From Capitulum mitella (lineage: Eukaryota > Arthropoda > Thecostraca > Pollicipedomorpha > Pollicipedidae), in NCBI GenBank assembly GCA_030062745.1, contig CP099840.1:31127006-31191005 (forward strand): 64,000 nt of DNA. The letters run 5' to 3'. The notes under the pieces are model-generated. The model worked only from the letters and a program-made list of their open reading frames with translations. It searched no databases and was not told the origin of the DNA. Positions 1 to 13,596 of this stretch are shown piece after piece. Position 1 is the first letter of the stretch. Every line of letters begins with the position of its first letter. A program made the position numbers and the translations under genes.

Positions 1-960
1 ATGTCGGCGCGTCCCTGGGACTGTTGTAATCAAAGGGCGCAGTCAGCGTAGAAGAGACAGGACCATGCAATGAACCCCAGCATCGTTCACAGAGGTTCCT
101 CGGTTACCTAACTAATCTTGGAATCTAGGGACGGCAGCGTCTGCACCTGGAATGTGTCCTAGTCAGAACAATCAGGAAAACTGCACTAATCTAGCATCCG
201 GAGGTTCACAGCGAGAGAATGGCATGGCCATTTTTGTCGGTCGCATTTTTGCACTGACGGAACTTTCAACCAATTTCAGAAAACCATCAGTCTTACCAAT
301 AACGGAAAGGTCGGGGACACGAGTGCAGGTTGACAAGACAAATGATTCTTGTGATGTACGACTCCTTCAAAGAGTGCCGCCTCAAAAACCCCGACAGGCT
401 AAAACGTCAATCACTTCCACAAAATATTTACCAAATGACCTCGAAAACAGTCTAGGTCAGTCGGCACGTTTCGTTGGTGATATGCCATGTCTTCATGGGC
501 ATTCTTTCGGCGTATTCTACGTACCCTGGTGTCCCAGTAATGATCCAATGTCATGCTTTCGCAAGGATTGGATGTGAACCATCAAATCGCTTTGACGTGG
601 AGCCTTTGAACCCCAGGTGGCTGTAATGGGTGTCCAAATAACTTGACTGAACTTCATCATAAGATTATGATAAGACATTAATGACTCATATGATCATTAG
701 TGGGCCAATATTTCCTGACCCACAAGCTTATGCGGAACAACGTTCTGACCCAGTACCCCAAAATGCCCAGTATCCCGTGATTCAGCAGATCTGGGGAGGG
801 GGCGATATCATCTGACCAATCAGATCATTACAGGCGGCATTCTGACTTACACGCGAACCAGCGCGCCCTGTCCACTAAACCGCGAGATGTGGAATTCCGT
901 ACTCCGTCGTCTCCACGTGACAATGCATTCGCGGACCCCAGGCACAGCACAGGATCTCAC
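1..960. other. Intergenic, no gene recognised
   Basis: Mixed composition. A 141-codon frame (152-577, +) matches nothing I know and is within chance expectation for a window this size. Confidence 0.4.
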
Positions 961-1137
961 GACCCGTCAGCTCAGTACAGTGTGGTATTCCCGGTCCGTC
1001 AGCTCAGTGCAGTGCGGTATTCCCCGGTCCGACAGAGCGGTGCAGTGCGGTATTCCACGGCCCGTCAGCTCGGTACGGAGCAGTATTCTGCGGTCGGTCA
1101 ACTCGGTACAGTCCGGTATTCCCCGGTCCCCTGTCCC
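961..1137 (+). repeat. Minisatellite, about 35-bp unit, about 5 copies
   Basis: Imperfect units around GGTCCGTCAGCTCAGT and GCGGTATTCCCC recur. They leave frames open in several registers, which explains the overlapping open frames here. Confidence 0.8.
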
Positions 1138-1589
1138 TCGGTCGGTACCAGATTCTGCGGACGTCCGGCGTGCGGTTCCGGTGTCGCCCAGGAACGGCCG
1201 CCGCGGCAGCTGCTGCCGTGCTCAGAGGATTAATCGGGCCAATCCTTTCCCTATCAATCAGAGCACAGCGGCAGCCCCCGGCGTCCGACGCCCCGAGTGG
1301 CACCATTTCGGCCACGTTGTGGAGTGGGAGGAGGGGTGACGCCTCCGCCGACTTCTCAGGCTGCAGTCGGGACCGGTTCAGCCGCACCGTCTCCTCAGAG
1401 TCAGGCCGCCTTCTCTGCCGCACACCGGGCGGCCCAGTAAATTCTCACAGGGTCCAAATGGACGGACGGTGTACGGCGCCCGCCGGCCTTTACCGCAACG
1501 TGCTGGCGGGTCCTGGAGCGCGGCGAGGTGTATTGATTTCCGGTCTCCGCGCCGCCCAGCTACGCAGTGGCTTAACTGGGAGGAAAGCA

Positions 1590-1678
1590 CGATCTCTCGC
1601 CTTCTCTCTCTCTCTCTCTCTCTCGCTCTCTCGGGTGTATTTCTGTTCGTCTCTTTCCCTATTTGCTTCTCTGTCGCA

Positions 1679-1709
<31 letters not shown>

Positions 1710-2015
1710 AACCTCTCGTTCCGCCGTCTTCTCCACCCCCATCTCGTTCTCCTCCATCTTCTCCCGTTTTTTTCTTTTGCTCTTTCACTCCCCTTACCTT
1801 TCTCGATCCAATTTTCTCCATGTTTATTGCTCTGTCCTGCAGTCTGACAATTCTTCCTTTCAACCCCTCTTTTATTTCTTAGTCTATTAATGCCGTTCGC
1901 GGTCCTCCTCTCCCTTTCTCCCTTCCTCTCCCTCTCCTCCTTTCTCTTCTCTCTCTCTCCACCTCTTTCTTCTCCCCCTCTACCTCTTTTCCTCTCTCCC
2001 ATCCTCTTCCGTCGG
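1590..2015 (+). repeat. Polypyrimidine tract with CT microsatellites
   Basis: Over 400 bases almost entirely C and T on this strand, with pure CT runs near 1604-1625 and 1678-1702. It yields Leu/Ser- or Arg/Glu-rich spurious frames. Confidence 0.9.
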
Positions 2016-2739
2016 TTTCAGACGATGTTTGGCGCCTCGCCCACGGACGCCCATTCTGTTTGTCAATTAGTGCAACAATATAGCAGCGATGGGGTGAGCG
2101 ATGAAATAGGAGAGGCTCCCGAGAGGATTAGTTGAATGCCTGGGCGCTCAGGGGTGAGATCGGTAAGGCGAGGCACGTGGCAGAGGCTCGGGTGGCGTGA
2201 TCCAAGCACCGCTGTGGACGTGCCACCCCGTCGGCTTCATTCGCGGGGCAGTTCTCTTTGGTTCAATGGTTGCTGGACAGTCAGCTGAGGCTGCGGAAAG
2301 CGATCATTTACTTCGTTTATTTTTCCCGAACCGGTGCAGTTTGATGTATAGATTAAATATCGATTGGAAGTAGACACCTTAGTAGTCGAAAAACAGGACT
2401 ATAAATCTTAACAGGCCGAATCGGGTTTCCATGCAAACTGTTTCCGCTGAATCATAACACCAGGGATGGAAGCGTTGTACACACCATCAAAAACAGAATA
2501 GCGTGAAGGAACTATTCTGAGTCCCTAGTTTGCTTAAAGTGATCTGCTCGTGATGGCAAAGTATGCAGAAAAGACCACGAAATGTACATTAGTCTGACCG
2601 CAGTCCGAGTATGTTTTGAGAACGGCTTGCGAAGGAGAACGTTGGAGCGCAGCGAAAGTACTTTCTATTTTGCTCACTGCACGTCCCGTCCAGCGTGGCA
2701 AATATCGAAGATGCTGGCTCACACAGATCTGCGCGGAAT

Positions 2740-3340
2740 TCGCCGCTGTGAGTGGGGGCATTCATCCAACTTCCGCTGCGTCGACTGCTTTCTCCGCCGC
2801 CGCAGCCGCGACACGGGTCCATAAGATTAGTCGTCCCGTGCCGCAGCCGGCCTTTGTCCGGGCTTTCCCCTTTACCCCCCCCCCACGCGGGGGGACACAT
2901 TCCCGTGCCCGTTCCGTTGATTGGTGCTTCGCGCCGGCGATGCAAATATCGGCTTACCGCCGCATTTCCGCGTTGCAGTGTTGACGGCCTATCCGTCTGC
3001 GGGACAGCCTTAATCAGAACAAACGACCCGACCGGCCTGCATTGGCACCGCCGCTGACAGGGCCCGTAAAACACTGGCTAACGGGCCCCGGATAAGACTG
3101 CCAGCACAATGCCTCCGGCCCGGTGTTAGAGAGACGTCCGGCCCGTGTGCAAAAACCCCGTATCGACAGCGGTGATCGATGAACGGTGTGCGAGCGGACA
3201 CGCGACACGCGGGCTGGCGGTTTTTATCGTCCGATGCGATCTGACGCGCTGATGCCCGCCGCAGCCGCCGACCAGAGGAGGCGTGGGTGGGATCGCGGCA
3301 GGCGTGTTTTGACGCATCTTCTATCTGTTGCGCAATCCGG
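2740..3340. other. CpG-rich patch with POU octamer
   Basis: CpG-dense, without a convincing coding frame or splice structure. ATGCAAAT at 2940-2947 is a perfect octamer (POU site) in an otherwise GC-rich setting. Confidence 0.4.
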
Positions 3341-3789
3341 GACATGGCAAGAAGTGAGGTCGTCCATGAGGCCGCAGAGCCCAGCTTCTCATCGTGTCAG
3401 AGAGAGGCTGCTGATGAAGTTCGATCCCGCCCACTTCAGATAAATCGCCGGGCCCTAGTGAAACTCGTCTCTCCGTCGTCGTGTGCCCAGGTGAGTCGTT
3501 AGGATGGTTAACTGGGGAGGTAAGGGCTGTATCGGACGATTCAGCCTCCGATACTTGTGGCGTTAATGCACGAAAACGAGCCTACTTGGAGTCTCCTCAC
3601 CCCTCAGAACAAAGTTCGCGACTAACAGTCTGGGCTGAAGCTTCACTGACAAGCTGCTCGATGCTGTTACGCGGTGTCCTCGGTGGAATTCTAAGTTCTA
3701 GTCCAAGTTCTCTCTCTTATTCGTACTTGATCAGCGATGGTCGGTCGGCCGCTAGTTCCTCAAAGTCAGCCGTATGACAACACTCAGCT

Positions 3790-4880
3790 CAGGTGATTCT
3801 GGCATCCTGGCATCCGTCCGCCGTCCCGCAAGGCCCTCCAACGGCCTCTGCGTCCATCCCTTCACAGAGGCGGTCCCTTCGCCCGCCCCCTACACAGGTG
3901 TCCCTGCGGGCCTCGGCGACAGTCGGTCCCCGTCAGTCTCGGCGCCCTCAGCAGCGGCCGTCCGAGGTCGTCCCCGTCCGCCGCGGCCGCTGCTCGTCAT
4001 GCAGCGTGCGGTCCGGTGCGCACAGGCGGACGGTGCTCGCCCTGACAGCGTCACCGGCCGGCTGACAGGCGGCTGTCGAAGTGGTCCAGCGGTGACGAGC
4101 CGTCGCCGGCCGGCCGCTGACGGCCCGCGCGCCGGCCGAATACCGATCGCCGCCGCCGTCCTCCGGCCGGCATTGTTACCTGCCGGCCGGCCCGGCGAGA
4201 CGCACCTGCCGCGCCGCGACGGCTGAATCGCCGCCATTCACGGCACGCCCGCGCAGGCGGCAGGATTAGATCGGCCCCGACGGCCGGCGGACCGCACCCG
4301 CCGCGTCAACATCCGGTCTCGACGCGTCTCGGCCGGCGGCGCCGGCAGCGGCCGCCCCGCTGCGCCCCGCGGCCGCCGCCGGAAAGCCAGCGGTGCCCCA
4401 CGCGCCGGCAAAAACGCCCACGACGGTGGCGCTCGCCCAAATTTTACACCCGGCCCGCGACAGATGGCTGCTTGGTATGCATAAGGCCGAGCGTCGGCGG
4501 CGATCTGCCGGCAAAGCGGCCTAAGTGACTGCGGTGCACGGCTCGGCGGGCCCGCGTGACGGCGTTAGGCGGCGGCGGCCGGCCGCGCGGGCGGGATCGC
4601 CGCTTTACGTCAAAACGGGCGGATATTGTGCCGCGCTAATGCCGTAAGCCGGGAAGGCTGGTTAGCCACGGTTAAGTAAATGTCGGTGGGGGGTCCGCCG
4701 GCCGGAGCGGGCCGGCCGGAGCCGGAGCCGGACTGTGCGCCGCCTGCCAGGACGCTGTTTTTATCAGGGGGCTCGGGGCCTCAGCCAGAAGCTACGGATT
4801 CCGATGCGGTGAGGCCATGGAGCGCGGGCGGCCCTGCGGGTTGGGGACCCGAAACGGCCGTTTTTACGATCGTCCTGGTC
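3790..4880. other. CpG-rich patch, no gene recognised
   Basis: About 1.1 kb of very CpG-rich sequence with overlapping open frames in several registers, as GC-rich DNA gives by composition. An AT core CTAATTAG lies at its right edge (about 4889-4896). It could be a CpG island or regulatory block. Confidence 0.4.
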
Positions 4881-4899
4881 GTCCTTCGCTAATTAGTAG

Positions 4900-5899
4900 A
4901 CGTGGCGTGAAAGGACGCTACCGCATGACATGCGAATAGCTCCGACCCACATCACGTGACTGTCGAGTGAGGAACGTCCATGCCTGTTATCATTCCCATC
5001 AGGAAATTGATCGGCATTTCCAGAGAATTACTTTTCCAGAATGTCCGGGAAAGAATGTGCCGGCCTCCTTTTGAGCACCGTAAGACGAGCCGGAACAGCG
5101 GTCACGAAGCACGCGGAGCATCTCCGCCCAACGGACGGCCTGTCCGTGATGACAGACCGGCGTCCGTGATGGTCCGTGGTTTGGGGTGCAGACTGTTCAG
5201 GTGCGGAGGACAGTCTATCGGGGATGACAGAAGCAGGGGCCAGGAGCGAGGGAGAGAGAGAGAGAGACTACATACTGCGCATGTGGAGTGGACACCCAAT
5301 TCCTATCGCACAGGGAGCCTTTCTCCTTGGTGCCAGGGAGAGAAATCCCGTAATTTGGTGTACAAACGGCATGGACGCAACGGAAAGCTAATTCTCTGAT
5401 AATGGAGAGGAAATGTATCCTTGACCAGGGCGTCGATTTGTATTTCTTGTATTATTTTGTGAGAATCCCTCCCCCCCCGATGTAAATCTAGGCACCTCAA
5501 TATTGGTTTGCCACCTCTCAATATTTTCTGACCAGTTTTAAAAAGGAAAATATGCAATAATGATGAAAAGAACTGCTGCAACAGATAAGAGATAGGCAGA
5601 AAATATAGCATACAGCATAAAACGATCTAAACTATTCAGAAAAGAAACTGCGACGGATTTTGCGGTGAAGCGTGCACACTGTTCAGAAGTGTCGGCTTCC
5701 ATAGGCAAGGTAGTGCTAGGGGCCTAGCAATATTAATTTTAGCCCTATCAATATTCCTCTGGACCTTACCAACGTTTTTTTTGTTAGAACTCAAACCTCA
5801 ACAAAAGATAAAAGCAAGAGCAATGAATTTTGTGCAACAGAGTGACAGTACAGATATATACATATCGTGTTTATATACCTATCTATCTGTCTTTCTTTC

Positions 5900-5946
<47 letters not shown>

Positions 5947-6540
5947 CTAGACACATGCATATCTATGTTGATATGAACATATGCAATCTTTTGTTTGATA
6001 AATAAAAACACAAACATATAAATTTCCGTTGGTCAAAATGGTGTGCTAAATCCTTTGAGAAACACACATTTGGGTCTTGTGGGGCTTGTCAGCCTCAGCC
6101 CTCTCAGCCCTCCCCCCAGTCATTTATGCAAAACCACACCGCTGAACATGAAGGAAACTTAAGAATAATTTCGAGGCGTCAATTCACACCCAAATCCATG
6201 CAGAACATTGTGCTTATGACACTGCGTGGAAACAATGGGTTTCTCGGAAAAGTTTCGCCCCTGGCTCGCTGACCAGGCGTGTTCATTGACATCAGCGTGC
6301 GCAAAAGGATGTCGACCATTCTTGCCTCGGCATTCCATTTATGCAATTTTTTGGAAATACCTATAAATCCCCAGTGTCATTGGTAACTAGCATATACGTT
6401 ATTCATTCCAAAAAGCCGCGCTATGCAGGTTCAAAATATCCGCGTGCATGCCTTTCTAATCGCGTCTCTTCTGGTCACAGCTGCTTATTAGCGCAGACTT
6501 GTGGTGCTGCCTGTGTGAATACAGCCGACACTCCTTGGTT
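4900..6540. other. Intergenic, mostly AT-rich
   Basis: Contains a TA microsatellite and a weak direct repeat of about 45 bases (about 5487-5533 and 5722-5770), both with two CAATATT words. No gene seen. Confidence 0.45.
5903..5945. repeat. TA microsatellite
   Basis: About 21 uninterrupted AT dinucleotides, preceded by CTAT/CTTT repeats. Confidence 0.95.
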
Positions 6541-7500
6541 GATCGAGAGATGCGTCCTGATTCGGGGCTGCAGACTTGGGCGGTACGGCGGTCGGCCTGT
6601 CTGTGGCCGGGTCAGTCTGTGACGGTGGAGGGACTCTGTCTGCTGGCTGCAGACCGCGGCGGCGCAGAGGCCGGCTGAGCGGCCTGACTAGGCCGTGTCG
6701 CCGCTGTGAGCGGTCTGACTCGGCCGCGGCGGCGACAGGCGGCTCGTCAGGCGGTGACGGGCGCCGCGCCGGCCGCCGCCGCCCATTGTGGATCCAATCA
6801 CTCCGCCGGTGGCCGCGGCGCCGGCTCCAGATCTGTTGTCCGGCCGGCGGCGGCCGCCTGCCGTAGACGCCTCGGCTGCCACATACACATGAGGCTGGAC
6901 GGTCTCCCGGTCCTCCGCCGCCCCGACCTGACCTATCGCCGGTCCTCCTCCACCCCGATTCGACCTGGCGCCGGTCTCCGCCGCCCCGTCCTGACCTGTT
7001 GCTGGTCTCCTGTCTTCTTCACCTGACCTGGTGCCGGTTCCCCATCGCCCTCATCTGACCTATTGCTGGTCCCCTGTCGTTCTCACCTGACCTGGCGCTG
7101 GTCCTCGGCCGCCCTGACCTGACCTGGCGCCGCTCAGGAGGGTCGCGTCGGTACCGGGCGCCGGCCGCAGATGGCAGTCAGACCTCGGCCGCAGCTCGGC
7201 GCCCGGATCGTGACGATTGGTCGGCGGCCTGTTCGGACGCTGCAGGGCCGCGGTGCGCGATAACGTCCACCGAGCGCCGCCTGAGGCGGCCGATAATCGC
7301 CGTTCACGGGGATCGGTCAAACTCGAGCTCCGCCGGCGTGAGCGATGACTCTGAGGCGGGGCAGTGGCCATGGTCAGTGACTCCGGCTTCAGGAGATTGC
7401 CGCTCAGTGAGTGACTCCAGTGAGTGGCGATAAGTGACTGGCGTCAGTGGCCCGCCGCGGCCGGGGTTGTCCGCTGATATGGGCCGCTGCCGGACTTCAG
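6540..7500. other. CpG-rich patch with minisatellite, no gene recognised
   Basis: Includes the 6904-7132 repeat. Open frames on both strands read as Arg/Pro/Ala-rich low complexity and match no family. Confidence 0.4.
6904..7132 (+). repeat. Minisatellite, about 35-40-bp unit, about 6 copies
   Basis: Repeats of CTGACCTGGCGCCGGTC-like words separated by CT/CG-rich spacers. Confidence 0.7.
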
Positions 7501-8460
7501 CGGTGTGCGATTATGATGGTGTGATATATTAGTATTGCGTGTGTGGTATAACGACATGCCCTTGATGGCATGTCGTTCAGGTGGTGTTTAGTATTTGGCT
7601 GGACCAGCGATGGTAACCGCTTCGTAGGCCTTATTTCAGGACGTCAAATGTGATGTACAAAGATATCTGCTACCACTGACAGATCCAGGGGGGCTAATGG
7701 GGCCATGCCCCCCACCAACATGGCCAAAATCGGGAAAAGGTTGACGCATTTCTTGAATCCGAAAAAAATCTAAGTAGCTTTTACTAAGAAAAGTTTGATT
7801 CAAAGAAGCCATTGAGGTAGCACGAAGCAAAATCCGATGAGTTTTTCAAGTCAACATATCTATTTAGAATTTGCCCCCCCCCCAAATCTGCGGAAACCGG
7901 CGTTCTGTATCCGCCCCGTCTGTTGCCTCGTTTTGCGGTGAAATCGTTTTTAGTTCGCAGTGCACATTATCGTCGTGCGTTTCCTCCAATCGTTTACCGT
8001 CAACGTTGGCTCGAAAACTGGCTTTCAAACACCGTTCAGAGCTGACGGAGAGCATGAGCCCCATTTTCTCATTTGCTAGCGCCGTGAAACTGGATTCCTA
8101 AAGCTGTAAATATTGCGCCGGTGTCTTGATATCTGCGGAGCCGCTTTGTTACGCCTCACCGGGGCCGTTCATCTCAGAAGACGATGGATACGTGAGATTC
8201 ATCACTGACACGGCATCTTTTGTTGAAGTCGGCGCGGGAGTATAGATTGTAGCGGCATTTTCTCCCCAAATTACAGCCGGGCTATCGTGTGATGGATGGT
8301 CCGCAATCAAAGCATCAGGCCGGATGGTAACCTCTCATTTCTGCCGGGAGGGGTCGTGCGTGCCAAGCGCCGCCATCAGAAAGTCCGTGACCAAGCGCGC
8401 CGTCATTACACGGCATTGGCTATCGATAGCTTTCCCACGACAGCCGTGACTGGATTAGTT
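7500..8460. other. Intergenic with a possible hAT-like terminus
   Basis: CACTGACAGATCCAGGGGGG at about 7674 resembles a hAT MITE left end. A C-run followed by AAATCTGCGG near 7870-7895 could be its partner. No target duplication was found. Confidence 0.35.
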
Positions 8461-9320
8461 TCACCTCATTGGCGGCCGAGCGGCCTCTCCGGGAGCCGGC
8501 AGCATTTTACGCTCTTACCAGACAATTAGGCCGTGCCGAATCGGGCGCGGGCGGCGGCGCACGGAGCCGGCGTGTTGTCGACGATCGCCGTTCTCGGCGC
8601 GTTACGGCGCCCCGACCCCGGCCGCGCGGCGGGAACGGACGGCGCCGTGACGGCGGCCCGGCCGGCAGCTGGGCCGGCGGGGGCGGCCAGCTGGGAGGCA
8701 GCTGGGGAGAGGGCCGGGCCGTGACCGTCGCCGGCGACGGCGGCCAGCCCGCTGCAGTGTGGCGGGGTCGGGGCGCCGCTTGGCGTCACGGCGGAGCGCG
8801 GCCCGACGCCGCGACCGCCCAGGACCAAGCGGTGCCGGCGCCTCTGCAGTGGCGCACTGCGAGCTGGCGCACCGGCCCTGCGGCAAACAGCGCGCGGGCC
8901 GCGCCGTTATTACAGTCCGCTGGCCGATCCGCCGCCCCGGGCGGCGAGCATTCTCCCGTTTTCAGCTGTCGCCGTCCCCTGGTCTTACATTGTCCGCGAC
9001 TCTTTTCACAGCAGATCTTGCGTCCACAGACCTCCGTCTTCAATCACGCTGCCGGGCCTCCGCCGTCGGAGCTTCATTCCGCAGCTGTCCCTGCGGCTGC
9101 CAGCCGACGCCGGTTCTCCGTGCGCCGACCCCCCGCACCGCCCGGCCGGCGGACCGTGAGAGCGCTCCGTGGCCGGCCCGCCGGCTGGTCGTCACAGGCG
9201 GCTGCGGGCGCGGCGCCCAGTCCGCGCGCCGCGTAACGAAGAGTGACGGTCCCGGGCGGCGTAACGAAGAGCGACAGCCGGGGACGGCGCCCCGCGGCCC
9301 GCCGGGCCGGCGGTAAATAT
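8460..9320. other. CpG-rich patch with a 255-codon compositional frame
   Basis: The longest frame (8469-9236, +) is Arg/Gly/Ala/Pro-rich with overlapping frames of similar length on both strands. No domain, no splice-consistent neighbour. I treat it as a CpG island, not a gene. Confidence 0.45.
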
Positions 9321-11540
9321 TTAAACCGTGAGATCCACTAACGGTGTACTGTGTCCCGCACGCCACGTCAAATCGCGCCTAATGTCTTTCCCCATAATCT
9401 AATAAAAACACGTCGTCTGCCTTGAAGTTTGCAAAATGATGGCATTTCGGCTAGAGCATTCAGGGATCTTTGATCTGCATAATGCGAGTAAAATCGTTAG
9501 CATATTTCCAACAGGAGGTTTCAGATCAATGTCTGGCTCCATACCCGTAGACACGCGGCTTTATGGTTAGCTCGAATGATGTATATTTACGGATGACATG
9601 CTAAAATGAAGCAACATCTTCAGTCCCGATACCTCTTTTTTCTCAGTGCTTATTTAGAGTATTGTGCTGATGGCGAATCAGACATTGCTGTACGAGGGGA
9701 ACGATCAGTTGATGTTCTGTATTCTATTGCTCTAATGTTCTATTTTGTTCTAAGTTACCAACAACGTCGCGAATTATGTAGTGCCGGTGGTCAAGCATTT
9801 CAACTGTTCAGCAAATCATTGACGCAGAAAAACAAAAAGAAGATACAGCTGACTGGAATCCGACTGAAGCTAAATGGTCTTACCTAAACATGAAAATGTT
9901 GCTCCGATAGCATTAACCAGTTGATAAATCACGCATCGATGGAAAACACCGTGGTAGGCCTATAAAATGAAACCTCTGGGGAGGGTTCAACAGCCTTCCT
10001 GTTTAAGTTGCTTGCATCCTTTTCTAGGACTCTTTCCTACGTGCTCGTTCTTGCTGTTTCGTCACATTAAGCAGCGTAATTTTCTGCGAAAATTTCCGAT
10101 CTCGCAATCGTTCATGCATGCATCAATCCTTCAAACTGTGCAAATGATTCTCTTACCTTAGGGTCTGAGCCATAACCGTCACAAAATTCGATAGATGATC
10201 AACATGGAAACTTCCACGATTTACCAAGTCACTCAAATTTCCCATCGGGCTGAACTTTAAGGTCCGGGTCTTCTCCATCGCGCGAGCCGGCAGTTCTTTA
10301 GAAGTGGCGGACGTCCTGACAAATGTCCCCCGCCGGACGGAGGCGGCGTGAGTCGATCAGCTGAGGAGCCATTTAATCTCCGGCCGGCGTCCGGCGGGAG
10401 TGGAACAGAGAGCGCGATAAACGGGCTCGGAAAGCGCCGAGCCAGGTAAGCCGGAGCCGGGGATCCGCAAGCGGCCGGCCCGAGGGCGAAAACCGAGGTG
10501 ATGGGAGGACGACCAGAGGAACGCGCGAGGAGCAGAGCGGCAGGACGATCTGAGAACAGACAGGCCTGGCGAGTGCTGTCGAAAGATGATGTGAGGTTTC
10601 ATGAGGACGTATAGTGAAAGGATGACGCAGCGCCGCAAATATGAGCAGGTATTTTCAGACCGCACATCGCGTTAAGTAAAAGACGATTCTAAGACCAAGG
10701 ATGAGATGAGGACTTCTAGCTTGAAGCTGCTGCCGGAAAAAAGAGAGAAATGATAATGGGAACATGAAACACGAAAAGCTCTCAGAGGATGATAGAAAAC
10801 ACACAATGACAGTCTTCAGAGGCAAGGTCTGCAGTTTTACGGGGAGGTGCTGCGCGTGGAGTTAAACGTATTTAAAAGAACTACCATAAGAGACACAGCC
10901 ATGGGTGTGTGGAAATCACCTGAAAAACCAAAATGAGAAGAGGCGTGGGAAATCAGACATTAGGCGAGGACGATTTGAACGCAAATGTATGATCCGCGGG
11001 AGAGCCATATGAGACCTCAAAAGAAGCCGCTGAGAGGTACTTGAAGGCGCCACCAGAGAACGGTCAGCCAGCATGAGTGGAGACGCCTGGGGGAGAGCCA
11101 TCCGACACCAGCCGCGGCCGGATCCGAAAGGCCACCGTCCCCGAGACCGGCCGAGGATGAGCCGCTGACGGTCGCCCGGAAGGCCCACGTGGCGGGGTTT
11201 TACGCTCGGCTGACCCGAGGGAGCTCCGCTTGGCGGGAATTGCGGGAGGCCCGCCCTGAAGTGCTCTCGGCGGGCAGCGTGGACGCGACGGATCGGCACT
11301 GAAAATGGAGGAGCCGCACTCTGCTCTCCATTGTAACTGTCCTGTCAGACTGCGACCGCGTCATCCGGGCAGTTAACCAGGCCAGTTTTAAAATGAGTTT
11401 CGGCTCATTTATCGACACACAATGCAAGTCCTAGCGTGAATATGCCGAGCACTGATGCGGGAGGATGGGACACGGCTCAGGTCTTACAACTGAAATTCCG
11501 TTCGTTCACCTGGCGAAAACATTCGTACGATGATACTGGT
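9320..11540. other. Intergenic, no gene recognised
   Basis: AT-rich to about 10250, then purine- and GC-rich around 10260-11330. No frame shows a known domain. Confidence 0.4.
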
Positions 11541-11980
11541 GCGGCTTCCGATGAGGCCGATTGTGTCCGAAGAGGAGACGCGGGACGGTGAGGGTGGGCA
11601 TTCTTCCAGTCAGGCGTCAGGCGGAATGGATGACCGCCCCCGAATTCCATTGTCCACGGCGGCGGTCACTTTTTGTTCCGGTCGTCATTTCGGGTGCCGC
11701 GCCGTATGCAACCGATCCGATTGGCGGCAAGAAAGGGTCCGCTCCGGACGGCGGAGACCCGGCCCCCGCGGCGCGAGAGGGCCGCGCCACCATTTCGCCG
11801 TCCCCGCTATCGGCCGGCCAGCGGACGTGCATTCGTCTTCTAACTTTTTCGGCCAAGTTCTGCCGGACTGGCGGCGCCTGGAATGACGGATGGCCGGTCG
11901 GGCCGCCGGCGGTGCCGAGCGACGGGAGCCGACTGGTGTCGAGCTCCGGTCCACTGGCGGCGCAATCAGATCAACAGTGG
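11540..11980. other. CpG-rich patch, no gene recognised
   Basis: Overlapping open frames on both strands with no recognisable family. Confidence 0.35.
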
Positions 11981-11999
11981 ACTCGTAGGAGTGCCTTAT

Positions 12000-13590
12000 T
12001 ACAAACTCGAAAGAAGAGAATGCTGTGTCTCATTGCCCAACAGCTCATCAGTGTCTTTTCTCAATGTTTTAAAATGAATCCAAAGTATTTTTTCGCCTGG
12101 CAGCCGGCCGATCATCGCGGCCAACTGGCAGTTTCTTGACATGATGTTAGATAAAAGCAGGTGAGGTGGTCGTATGCTAATCAAGGCACATTTTGGGCCA
12201 GAGTTACATTGGGTTAAGTAGAGGAATAATTGATATCAGTTATTCCCCTCGTAAGGAATAAATGATCATAACACACCAGAGCGTGTGTTTGGAAGAAGAC
12301 ACGGTGAGCTTTTGCTGTAGAAAGAAGCGCTTTCATTTACACTTCATGTGGCGATGGATGCTGCATTCATATCGTTAAAGTCCTTGTGGGCAAAAACTGA
12401 CCTGCTGTTTTACGTATTTGTATTTTCCGAGAATGATTCTAAACGTGCCCACATTTTCTGAGATGTGTGATAACTAAATGGACAAAACTATCGTGACACG
12501 CAACAATATATGACGTACAGACAGACTTTCATCGAACATCCGCCCTAGGAACGTTAGTGGCTGGACGTTGTTCAAGCAGTGTTGAACAATGTTCAGCATT
12601 GGTCCGTCTGTATAATGCATGTTTAACATCGTCTGTATTGTGCGTATGTCACATGCGTGACGCAGACCGTCGGCCATGTTTATCGCCGCCCCATGTCCAC
12701 GGTCGCGCGCGCCCAGTGCCCCCTGTCTCCCACAGCCAGTCGCGCCTGAGCAGAGCTCGAACCAACAGCCTGCGTATCGTGCTGCGTGGACATAAAGGGT
12801 GCACACCGCAACAGACTATCATGCAAACGTAACTGCACCCATTATTCCTGGCTTGCAGAGAGCTAAGGGCAATATGCGATGGCGTAGGAAGAAATATAAG
12901 ATGAGCACAGTTTTATGTGAATTCCATATTTTTTATCATCCGACCTTACCATGAGGCGTCTTGTAACGGACTATGAAAGCCAACGACTACAGGCGGTATT
13001 TTTGTGGGCGCCTCTCGCCAGAGAATGGTATGATATTGTTTCCATCTAAACCCGCCTCTGTCTTTCGTGAAGAAATTCCCAAGCCAGTGAATCTTTCCCT
13101 GTGTCTTGAAAAATTCATGGCGCGGAGTGCATCATGTGCTATATCCAATTTGAAAGATGGTTTTAGAACGTGACAGAATTAATGGTGTTGCCTTTGAAAC
13201 GTAGCGCGCATGGAAGTACCATAATTCTCCTCGGGTACTTGTAGTGCTACCTGCGTGGCACCCGTGCTTCAATACTGAGCCACAGTTGAGACTGCAAGAT
13301 GAATGCTCCATTGCCAAAATGACGTGTTTGCACATGAAAGCCAATTTATGGAACTATTTAGCCTTTGCCCTCCTTTTTGAAAATTAATGCTTAGAATGAA
13401 TACGATTTAGGTAACAAGAATCCATAACTTAAAATGAGCTGCACACAGCTCATAAATGGACAATGACGTCCAAGCATTTTGCTTTTGTGAAAAATATAGA
13501 GTTTTCGCACACACGTACCTCCATTGATGAATGTAATTGTGGGCTTGGCAGATTCCAACTTAGACATCCTTTCAACGTGCAACAACTCTA
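12000..13590. other. Intergenic, no gene recognised
   Basis: Balanced composition, only short chance frames. Confidence 0.4.
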
Positions 13591-13596
13591 AACTGA

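Noticed and set aside
152-577. 141-codon open frame near the left end
   Set aside because: No domain, no splice-consistent partner, and a frame this long is expected by chance in 64 kb.
1490-2002. Glu/Arg-rich minus-strand frame
   Set aside because: Read-through of the CT/GA tract.
8469-9236. 255-codon Arg/Gly/Ala/Pro-rich frame
   Set aside because: CpG-rich composition opens several frames on both strands at the same place; no motif or family resemblance.
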